Shown here: positions 7,003 to 13,709 of the stretch, piece by piece
Numbering within the stretch: position 1 is the first letter of the stretch
Layout: each line of letters opens with the position of its first letter
Assembly (NCBI RefSeq): GCF_023008405.1
Contig: NZ_CP095376.1
Span: 1,884,001-1,948,000, forward strand
Length of the DNA: 64,000 nucleotides
Direction of reading: 5' to 3'
Source of the DNA: Amycolatopsis sp. FBCC-B4732
GTDB taxonomy: Bacteria; Actinomycetota; Actinomycetes; Mycobacteriales; Pseudonocardiaceae
The notes under the pieces: generated by a model
Told to the model about the DNA's origin: nothing
Database searches by the model: none
The model's input: only the letters and a program-made list of their open reading frames with translations
Made by a program: the position numbers and the translations under genes

Positions 7003-8262
7003 ATGGGTGGAGCACCGCGCGTCGTGGTGAAAACCGGGCAGGGACTGCCGGACCTGGACTGGAAAGGTGAGCTGGCCGACCTCACCGACGTCTTCCCCTA
7101 CCTCGGCCCGACCTGGCTCGGGGCGAGCGAGAAGGCGCTGACCGACCTGCAGCCGTGGCACACGGTCGCGAGCCGGGCCCGTGGTGAACTCGCGCTGCTG
7201 CCCGGCTATGTGATGACCACACCGCCGGTCGTCGACCACGAGCCGCGCACCTACCTCGGATGGCAAGCGCCGACCGGCGAAGAAGTCTGCTGCGGCGCGC
7301 AGACCGACGCCTGCATCAGCGGCGAGGTCGACGCGCTGGGCACCGAGCCGTTCTTCCCGGCTCTGCTGCTGGGATCCCCGCTGGGCTACCGCACCGAAGT
7401 GGCCTACAACTTCTGGACGCCGAGCCTGATGGCGCAGCTGGTGTCCGAGCTGGTGCCGGCGGCGTTCGAGCAGGGGATCAAGTGCGTCGTCGCGCCGTGG
7501 ATCTCCGGGCGCAGCGGCAACGACGCAATCGTCACCGCGCTGCAGCAGGTCGGCGGGCACAGCACCTTCTGGGGCTACGAGGACTACCTGCGCCTCGACG
7601 CCGACTCCTGGGACGGCCACCTGGCCGCGCTGCCGCTGAAGAAGCGCCAGCGGATCAAGAGCGACGTCCGCCGCGCCGAGGCCGCCGGGGTACGGGTCGA
7701 GCGCGTCGACGGCGAAGCCATCCGCCCCTACGTCACCCGCATCGCCGAGCTGACCTGCCTCAACCGGGAGAAGAACGGCGCTGGCGAGGAACCCGCCCAC
7801 ATCGTCGACGTCCTGACCGCCCTGCTGGACGCCCGCGCGGACGTCCGCGCCTACCTCGGTACCAAGGACGGTGCGCTGGTCGCCACCTGCGTCGTGATCC
7901 GCAAGCACCACCGGCTGTTCCCGAAGTGGGCGGGCTTCGACTACGCCGCCATCGGCGAGCGCAGCGGCATTTACTTCGCCCTCGTCCTGGACGCCCCGGT
8001 CCGCGACGCCTACGCCGAAGGACTGCGCACCGTCGAGTTCGGTGCGGGCGCGCACCAGGCGAAGGCGCTGCGTGGCTGCTCCCCGCGGCCGGTGACCACC
8101 GCGATGGTCGTGTCCGATCCGGAACTGCGCCCGCAGGTCGCGAAGTGGATGGACGCCTTCGGCGCCAGCCGCCGCGTCGCGTTCGGCGATGCCCCCGCCG
8201 CCACCCGTACTCCGCTGCCGGTCGTTTCCGGTGGCTCCGGCGCCTGCTGCTCCGACGGCTGA
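7003..8262 (+). CDS. GNAT/FemAB-like (peptidogalycan-type, COG3146-like) protein
   Basis: The 419-residue protein resembles the COG3146-type acyltransferase-fold proteins, relatives of FemAB/BioF2 GNAT enzymes that join amino acids or acyl groups to amines. Supporting stretches are LPLKKRQRIKSDVRRAEAAGVRVERV and the C-terminal EFGAGAHQAKALRGCSPRPV, which is typical of that group. Family members have poorly known substrates. Here it sits 36 bp after arsL and 19 bp before the COG0523 gene, so a tailoring step on an amino-acid-like organoarsenical is plausible (inference). Cysteine pairs are notable: GEEVCCGAQTDAC and a C-terminal GACCSDG, possible As(III) ligands. Confidence 0.7.
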   Translation: MGGAPRVVVKTGQGLPDLDWKGELADLTDVFPYLGPTWLGASEKALTDLQPWHTVASRARGELALLPGYVMTTPPVVDHEPRTYLGWQAPTGEEVCCGAQTDACISGEVDALGTEPFFPALLLGSPLGYRTEVAYNFWTPSLMAQLVSELVPAAFEQGIKCVVAPWISGRSGNDAIVTALQQVGGHSTFWGYEDYLRLDADSWDGHLAALPLKKRQRIKSDVRRAEAAGVRVERVDGEAIRPYVTRIAELTCLNREKNGAGEEPAHIVDVLTALLDARADVRAYLGTKDGALVATCVVIRKHHRLFPKWAGFDYAAIGERSGIYFALVLDAPVRDAYAEGLRTVEFGAGAHQAKALRGCSPRPVTTAMVVSDPELRPQVAKWMDAFGASRRVAFGDAPAATRTPLPVVSGGSGACCSDG

Positions 8263-8281
8263 AATCACTGGAGGAACGTTC

Positions 8282-9394
8282 GTGATCACCTTCGTGCCGC
8301 TGACCGGGTTCCTCGGGGCCGGCAAGACCACCACGATGATCGCCACCGCGCAGGCGCTGCAGGAGCAGGGCCGCCGCGTCGCGGTGATCACCAACGACCA
8401 GGGCGTCGAGCTCGTCGACACCGCCTTGGTGCGCAGCAAGCTCGACTCCGTCGCCGAAGTCACCGGCGGCTGCTTCTGCTGCCGCTTCGAGGACCTCGTC
8501 GACACCATCCGCGCTCTCGTCGACGGCGCCGGCGACACCCCGGTGGACACGGTGATCGCCGAGGCCGTCGGCTCGTGCACCGACCTGCAAGCCACGGTGG
8601 TCCGGCCGCTGCGCGCCTACTACGGCGACAGCATGGTCGTCAGTCCACTCACGACAGTCATCGACCCGTTGCGGTACCTGGCCTTCGACCGCGCCGCCGA
8701 ACGAGGTGAGCCCGAGTCGGACCTGTCGTACCTGTTCCGGCAGCAGCTGATCGAAGCCGACGTCATCGCCGTGAACAAGCTCGACACGATCGCACCGGAC
8801 CGGGCCACCGAGCTGATGGCGCGGCTGTCCGCCGACTACCCGAACGCGACGGTCGTCGGCTACAGCGCCAAAGCGGGCGACCGGGTCGACGACCTGGTCA
8901 AGGCGTGGGACGGCCCGTCCGGCAACCAGGCGGTCGACCTGCAGGTCGACTACGACCGCTACGCCGCCGCCGAAGCCCAGCTGGCCTGGATGAACCAGGA
9001 CGTGCAGCTGACCTCGGAGGTGCCGCTCGACCTCACCGCGTGGGGACGTCAGGTGCTCGCCACCCTCGGCAGCTGGGCGAACTGCGCCGGAGCCGTTGTG
9101 GGGCACGCCAAGCTCACCGTCGAGGCCGGCGACGGCGACTTCGCCAAGCTCAGCCTCACCGCCGCCGGCGCGGACCCGACGGTCGACCGGGCTGCCGAGA
9201 GGACGGCCACAACGGCGAGGGTGATCGTCAACGCCCGAGTCGCTTGTGAGCCCGCCGAACTCGACGCCGCCGTCCGCGATGCCGTGGCCACGGCGAACGC
9301 CGCCACCGGCGCCCGTTCCGCGGCCACCGCACCGGTGTCGTTCAAACCCGGCTATCCCACCCCGGTCCACCGGCTCGCCGCCACCGGCGCCTGA
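8282..9394 (+). CDS. COG0523 (CobW-type) P-loop GTPase/metallochaperone
   Basis: This 370-residue protein has a Walker A loop GFLGAGKTTTM near the N-terminus, the family-defining GGCFCCRFEDL (CxCC metal site) and NKLD for guanine recognition; the C-terminal half (about 220-370) is divergent. COG0523 proteins deliver metals, usually Zn, Co or Fe, to target enzymes. GTG 8282 follows a tggaggaac RBS and skips an upstream frame overlapping the previous gene. Tucked between the GNAT-like gene and arsM, it may bind arsenite in its CxCC site or metallate a pathway enzyme; both are inference. Confidence 0.8.
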   Translation: MITFVPLTGFLGAGKTTTMIATAQALQEQGRRVAVITNDQGVELVDTALVRSKLDSVAEVTGGCFCCRFEDLVDTIRALVDGAGDTPVDTVIAEAVGSCTDLQATVVRPLRAYYGDSMVVSPLTTVIDPLRYLAFDRAAERGEPESDLSYLFRQQLIEADVIAVNKLDTIAPDRATELMARLSADYPNATVVGYSAKAGDRVDDLVKAWDGPSGNQAVDLQVDYDRYAAAEAQLAWMNQDVQLTSEVPLDLTAWGRQVLATLGSWANCAGAVVGHAKLTVEAGDGDFAKLSLTAAGADPTVDRAAERTATTARVIVNARVACEPAELDAAVRDAVATANAATGARSAATAPVSFKPGYPTPVHRLAATGA

Positions 9395-9409
9395 CCCCGA
9401 AAGACGACC

Positions 9410-10168
9410 ATGACGGACACCACCACCGCCGAGATCCAGGACTACTACCGCGGAAAGGCCGCCGAGGCCGCGGAGGCGAAGAGCTGCTGTGCCCCGGACC
9501 CGACGCGGTTCGGGCCCGGCGCCTACGGCGACATCGGCCCGGACGAAGCCACCGACGCCGCGCTGCTGGCCAGCCTCGGCTGCGGCAACCCGACCGCCGT
9601 GGCCGAGCTGCGCGACGGCGAGACCGTCCTGGACCTCGGCTCCGGCGCCGGACTGGACCTCATCCTGTCCGCGCGCCGCGTCGGCCCGGACGGGCAGGTC
9701 TTCGGCCTGGACTTCCTCGAGGAGATGCTCGCCGTCGCCCGGCAGAACATCGAGGACGCCGAGGTCGGCAACGTCATCCTGCTCAAGGGCACCATCGAGC
9801 AGATCCCGCTCCCCGCCGCCACGGTCGACGTCATCATCTCCAACTGCGTGATCAACCTGTCGCTGGACAAGCCCGCGGTGTTCGCCGAAATGGCGCGCGT
9901 CCTCGCGCCGGGCGGCCGGCTCGGAATCACCGATGTCGTCGCCGAGGACCACCTCACACCTGCCGACCGGGCCGAGCGCGGCGGCGTCAGCCAGTGCATC
10001 GCCGGCGCCCTGTCCCAGGCCGAGTACCTCTCGCTGCTGGCCGAGGTCGGGCTGACCGGCGCCGAGGTCGTGTTCACCCAGGACGCCGCCGACGGCATGC
10101 ATTCCGCGATCATCCGCGCCCGCAAGCCGGACGCCGACGAGTGCGGGCCCGACAGCGGCTGCTGCTGA
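9410..10168 (+). CDS. arsM: Arsenite/organoarsenical SAM methyltransferase ArsM
   Basis: This 252-residue class I methyltransferase has the SAM motif VLDLGSGAGLDLILSARRVG. The three cysteines of ArsM catalysis are recognisable in LLASLGCGNP, ISNCVINLSLDKP and QCIAGALSQAEY. Extra Cys pairs occur in KSCCAPDP near the start and at the very end (DSGCC). ArsM methylates As(III); in arsinothricin producers a dedicated ArsM methylates hydroxyarsinothricin to arsinothricin. Its place in the arsL operon points to that biosynthetic role, though general detoxification cannot be excluded. The ATG lies 15 bp after the GTPase gene. Confidence 0.92.
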   Translation: MTDTTTAEIQDYYRGKAAEAAEAKSCCAPDPTRFGPGAYGDIGPDEATDAALLASLGCGNPTAVAELRDGETVLDLGSGAGLDLILSARRVGPDGQVFGLDFLEEMLAVARQNIEDAEVGNVILLKGTIEQIPLPAATVDVIISNCVINLSLDKPAVFAEMARVLAPGGRLGITDVVAEDHLTPADRAERGGVSQCIAGALSQAEYLSLLAEVGLTGAEVVFTQDAADGMHSAIIRARKPDADECGPDSGCC

Positions 10169-10204
10169 CCACCGAGGTTTTCGATCACTGAGGGGAGTAC
10201 CTGG

Positions 10205-11242
10205 ATGTCTTTCACCGCGATAGTCGTGTTCGTCCTGGTCGCCGCGCTGGCGGCGGTCAACGGCAGCAACGACGTCCCCAAGGGCGTCGCCACCCTGGCC
10301 GGGGCCGGAGTGACCAAGTACAAGACGGCAATCATCTGGGGCACGATCACGACGCTGATCGGCTGCGTCTTCTCACTCGGCCTCGCGTCGAAGATGACCG
10401 CCTTGTTCTCCAAGGGCATCATCACCGGCGCCACGACCGACGCGTTCGCCGTCGCCGTGCTCGCCGGGGCCGCGTTCTGGGTCGGGCTGGCCACCATCCT
10501 GCGGCTCCCGGTCTCGACCACGCACGCCCTGATCGGCGGCATGGTCGGCGCCGGCCTGCTGATGAGCACCGGTGGCGTCTCCTGGAGCGCCGTCGGCAGC
10601 AAGCTGGTCACGCCCCTGCTGGTCAGCATCGTCGTCGCCTACGCCATCACGCTGATCCTCGCCGTCGCCACCGGCACCGCGAACAAGCGCCGGTCCGCGG
10701 CCACCCCGCCGGTCACGTCCTCCGGCGGCGGGGACGTCGCCGTGCAGACGGCGCCCGTGGTGACGCCGGAGAAGACCTCCGCGAAGTTCATGACCGCGGC
10801 GCACTGGTTCACCAGCGGCGCCACCGGCTTCGCCCGCGGCCTCAACGACACCCCGAAGATCGTCGCCATCGGCGCGTTCGCCCTGGTCCCGGCCGGGATG
10901 AAGCCGTGGCACATCATGATCCTGGTGACCGCCGCCATGGCCGCCGGATCACTGCTGGGCGGGATGCGGGTCGCGGAGAAGCTCGGCGAAGGCGTGGTCA
11001 AGATGAACCACCGCGAAGGCTTCCTGGCCAACCTGACCACCGCCGCCCTCGTCGGGGTCGGTGCCGGGGCCGGGCTGCCGATGTCGACCACGCACGTGTC
11101 GACCGGCGCGATCGCCGGGTCCGCCGGACCGAACCTGAGCCGGATTTCCGGCGGGACCGTCCGGAACTTCCTGATCGCCTGGCTGGTCACTCCGCCCGTC
11201 GCGGGGGTCGTCGCGGCGCTGGTGTTCATCTTGGCTCGCTAG
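10205..11242 (+). CDS. PiT-family inorganic phosphate (arsenate-capable) permease
   Basis: The 345-residue membrane protein shows the duplicated PiT signature: AAVNGSNDVPKGVATLAG in the N-terminal half and ATGFARGLNDTPKIVAIGAF in the C-terminal half, each followed by a VSTTHA/MSTTHVSTGAI element. PiT carriers import metal-phosphate by proton symport and are a known route for arsenate entry. Finding an importer among arsenic biosynthesis genes suggests either phosphate supply during arsenate stress or deliberate arsenate uptake as substrate (inference). It lies 36 bp after arsM and 9 bp before the next arsR, so it appears co-transcribed. Confidence 0.88.
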   Translation: MSFTAIVVFVLVAALAAVNGSNDVPKGVATLAGAGVTKYKTAIIWGTITTLIGCVFSLGLASKMTALFSKGIITGATTDAFAVAVLAGAAFWVGLATILRLPVSTTHALIGGMVGAGLLMSTGGVSWSAVGSKLVTPLLVSIVVAYAITLILAVATGTANKRRSAATPPVTSSGGGDVAVQTAPVVTPEKTSAKFMTAAHWFTSGATGFARGLNDTPKIVAIGAFALVPAGMKPWHIMILVTAAMAAGSLLGGMRVAEKLGEGVVKMNHREGFLANLTTAALVGVGAGAGLPMSTTHVSTGAIAGSAGPNLSRISGGTVRNFLIAWLVTPPVAGVVAALVFILAR

Positions 11243-11251
11243 CCTGGGTGA

Positions 11252-11602
11252 GTGAGCGAGCACAAGCTGGAGCGGGAGACCGCCGAGTCCTACGCCCGCT
11301 GGTTCCACGCGCTGTCGGACGCGAACCGGGTCATGATCGTGCACTTCCTGGCCCAGCAGAGTGACCCGGTTCCCGTCGGCGCGATCGTGGACCACCTCGG
11401 CATCTCCCAGCCCACGGTCTCGCACCACCTCAAGATCCTGTCCCAGGTCCGGTTCGTGACCCGCCGCCGCTCCGGGACCAGCATCCTCTACGCGATCAAC
11501 CACAACTGCGAGGTCGGGCTGCCCACCGCCGCCAACGCCGTGCTCGGCCTGCTGGCCACCCGCGACGGGAACGACCCGCTTCCGCTGGAAAGGACGTCGT
11601 GA
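11252..11602 (+). CDS. ArsR-family regulator within the biosynthetic operon
   Basis: This 116-residue winged-helix protein has WFHALSDANRVMIVHFLAQQ, recognition helix ISQPTVSHHLKIL, and a C-terminal NHNCEVGLP whose single cysteine could be a metal ligand. The N-terminal CxC of the first ArsR is missing, so it senses through a different site or a different ligand, possibly an organoarsenical (inference). It shares the SYARWFHALSDANR-type N-terminus with the ArsR half of the fusion protein at 12863. GTG 11252 lies 9 bp after the PiT gene, and its stop overlaps the ATP-grasp gene by 4 bases. Confidence 0.88.
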   Translation: MSEHKLERETAESYARWFHALSDANRVMIVHFLAQQSDPVPVGAIVDHLGISQPTVSHHLKILSQVRFVTRRRSGTSILYAINHNCEVGLPTAANAVLGLLATRDGNDPLPLERTS

Positions 11603-12813
11603 CCGAGCACCCGGCGCTGTTGCTGGTCGGCAGCGGGGACCGCCGCTACCGCGAGTACATCCTGGCCGCCCTGCGCCCGCACTTCCGGCTGTGGCTGCTC
11701 GACGCGGTCGACCCCACCTGGCAGACCGAGCACGTCGACGGTGTGACCGTCACCGACACCCGCGACCCCGCTGCCCTCGCCGACGCCGCGGGCAAGCTCG
11801 AGTTCCGGCCGGACGGCGTACTGACCTACGACGAATCGCTGGTCACCGCCGTCGCGCGCTTCGCTCAGGACGCCGGTCTGCCCGGCAGCCCGCCGGAAGC
11901 CGTCCAGGCGTGCCGGGACAAGGCCGCCACCCGCTCAACCCTGGCTGACGCCGGGGTGCCGCAGCCGGCATCCCGTCCGGTTGCCTCCGCCGAGGACGCG
12001 GTCGCCGCGGCCGAGGACATCGGCTACCCGGTGGTCGTCAAGGCCCGCGGGCTGGCCGGCAGCCTCGGCGTCCTGCGCGCCGACACCGCCGAGCAGGTCG
12101 CGGACGCCTTCACCGCGGCCGCCGGCGCGTCCTGGCCCGGCGTGCCGCGCTACGAGGCGGACGTGCTGGTCGAGGAGCTGCTCACCGGGCCGGAGATCAG
12201 CGTCGACGTCGTTGTCGACCACGGCGTCTGCCACCCGCTGGTGATCGCCCGCAAGCAGACCGGCTTCGAGCCGTTCTTCGAGGAGACCGGCCACGTCGTC
12301 GACGCCGATGACCCGCTGTTCGACGACGCCGACCTGCTGGACCAGCTCGACCAGGTCCACAAGGGCATCGGCTTCACCTGCGGAGCCACCCACACCGAGT
12401 TCAAGCTGACCCCGCGCGGCCCGCGCCTGGTCGAGATCAACGCACGCCTCGGCGGCGACTTCATCCCGCGGCTCGGCATCCTCGCCGCCGGCGCCGACCC
12501 GGTCGTCGCGGCCGGTCAGGTCGCCGTCGGCCTCCCGCCGACGCCCCGGCGTGTGCTGCGCAAGACCGCGGCGATCCGCTTCCTCTACCCGTCCCGCGAC
12601 TGCGAGGTCACCGCCACCACCGTGCGCCCCGAGCGGTTCGGCCCGACCATCCACGAGGCCCTCGGCACCGCCGGACCCGGCACGAAACTCGCGCTCCCGC
12701 CGAGGGCCTACCTGGCCCGGTACGGGCACGTGATCGCGGCCGGTGAGGACCGCGCCCAGGTCGTCGCCGACCTCGCCGACGCCGAGCGGATCGTCGAGCT
12801 GCAGAGCACCTGA
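11599..12813 (+). CDS. ATP-grasp carboxylate-amine ligase
   Basis: This 404-residue ATP-grasp enzyme has the N-terminal pre-ATP-grasp region (1-110), an ATP-binding segment with GYPVVVKARGLAGSLGV, the LVEELLTGPEISVDVVV lid and the Mg-binding EINARLGGDFIPRLG. It resembles L-amino-acid ligases (BL00235/CARNS1-like) that form dipeptides through acyl phosphates. In a cluster that likely makes an arsenic amino acid, peptide-bond formation to it is a reasonable hypothesis, as the phosphinothricin relative is exported as a tripeptide. GTG 11599 overlaps the arsR stop (GTGA). The substrate cannot be read from sequence. Confidence 0.87.
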   Translation: MTEHPALLLVGSGDRRYREYILAALRPHFRLWLLDAVDPTWQTEHVDGVTVTDTRDPAALADAAGKLEFRPDGVLTYDESLVTAVARFAQDAGLPGSPPEAVQACRDKAATRSTLADAGVPQPASRPVASAEDAVAAAEDIGYPVVVKARGLAGSLGVLRADTAEQVADAFTAAAGASWPGVPRYEADVLVEELLTGPEISVDVVVDHGVCHPLVIARKQTGFEPFFEETGHVVDADDPLFDDADLLDQLDQVHKGIGFTCGATHTEFKLTPRGPRLVEINARLGGDFIPRLGILAAGADPVVAAGQVAVGLPPTPRRVLRKTAAIRFLYPSRDCEVTATTVRPERFGPTIHEALGTAGPGTKLALPPRAYLARYGHVIAAGEDRAQVVADLADAERIVELQST

Positions 12814-12816
12814 ACC

Positions 12817-12832
12817 ATCGACGGCCGTCGAT
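12817..12832. promoter_or_regulatory. Perfect palindromic operator upstream of the ArsR-ArsN fusion gene
   Basis: ATCGACGGCCGTCGAT is a 16-bp perfect palindrome starting 3 bp after the ATP-grasp stop and ending 30 bp before the fusion-gene ATG. With flanks it reads CC-ATCGACGnnCGTCGAT-CC, the same as the site 46 bp upstream of the molybdoenzyme gene. It is a strong candidate binding site for an ArsR-type dimer, most simply the fusion protein itself. Confidence 0.7.
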
Positions 12833-12862
12833 CCCTCACCCGGGTGAGGCACAATCGGAGGC

Positions 12863-13705
12863 ATGACGACCACCGCGCCGGACGCCGCGCTGCTGCCCGC
12901 CGAGGACGCCGCGACCTACGCCGAATGGTTCGCTTGCCTCGCCGACACCACGCGGGTGCGGATCCTGCACGCCGTCGCGGCCGCGGGCAAGGCCGTCACG
13001 ATCGGCGAGCTGACCGAGCAGATGGCGATCAGCCAGTCCAACTGCTCCCACCACGTCCGCAAGCTCGCCGACGTCGGCTTCGTGCGGCTGCGCAAGGTCG
13101 GCACCGCCACCCTCGTCTCGGTCAACGCGTCCTGCGCGGTCAGCCTCCCGCACGCCGCCGACGTCGTGATGGGCCTGCTCGCCCCCAAGCCCACCGGCGC
13201 CGACGACCTGGCCCCCGACGTCACCGTCCGGCCGCTGCGCGCCAAGGACTGGCCGGCCGTGCGCCGCATCTACGGCGAAGGCATCGCCACCGGCGACGCG
13301 ACCTTCGAAACCGAGGTCCCGCCGCGCGCCGACCTCGAGGCGAAGTGGCTGCGCGGGCACCGGTGGATCGCCGAGGTCGACGGCCAGATCGCCGGCTGGG
13401 CCGCCGCGGCGACGGTGTCCACCCGCGACTGCTACGCGGGTGTCGCCGAGACCTCGGTGTACGTGGGGGAGAAGTTCCGCGGCCGCGGCGTCGGCAAGGC
13501 CCTCATGCACCAGCTGGTCACGGCCGCCGACGAGGGCGAGCTGTGGACGCTGCAGACGTCGATCTTCCCGGAGAACCGCAACAGCGTCGCGTTGCACCAC
13601 GGCGCCGGGTTCCGCACGGTCGGGGTTCGCGAGCGCATTGGCCGGCTCGACGGCCGGTGGCGCGACACCGTCCTGCTCGAACGGCGCCGCGCCTCCCAGC
13701 TTTGA
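12863..13705 (+). CDS. arsN: ArsR regulator fused to ArsN/PAT-like N-acetyltransferase
   Basis: The 280-residue protein joins two domains. Residues 10-110 are an ArsR winged helix (WFACLADTTRVRILHAVA; recognition helix ISQSNCSHHVRKL; possible metal-site cysteine in NASCAVSLP). Residues 120-280 are a GNAT domain like phosphinothricin/arsinothricin acetyltransferases (TVRPLRAKDWPAVRRIYGEGI; VYVGEKFRGRGVGKALMHQL acetyl-CoA loop; SIFPENRNSVALHHGAGFRTVG). ArsN1 acetylates the amino group of arsinothricin and gives resistance, so this fits a producer's self-protection gene. The fusion suggests that the regulator and enzyme share a ligand (inference). The preceding palindrome implies autoregulation. 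Confidence 0.88.
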   Translation: MTTTAPDAALLPAEDAATYAEWFACLADTTRVRILHAVAAAGKAVTIGELTEQMAISQSNCSHHVRKLADVGFVRLRKVGTATLVSVNASCAVSLPHAADVVMGLLAPKPTGADDLAPDVTVRPLRAKDWPAVRRIYGEGIATGDATFETEVPPRADLEAKWLRGHRWIAEVDGQIAGWAAAATVSTRDCYAGVAETSVYVGEKFRGRGVGKALMHQLVTAADEGELWTLQTSIFPENRNSVALHHGAGFRTVGVRERIGRLDGRWRDTVLLERRRASQL

Positions 13706-13709
13706 CCGC

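Noticed and set aside
5713..13705. Bisenarsan-type pathway (arsenoenolpyruvate synthesis)
   Set aside because: No phosphoenolpyruvate-mutase-like gene or related partner is present in the island, whereas the ArsL signature is.
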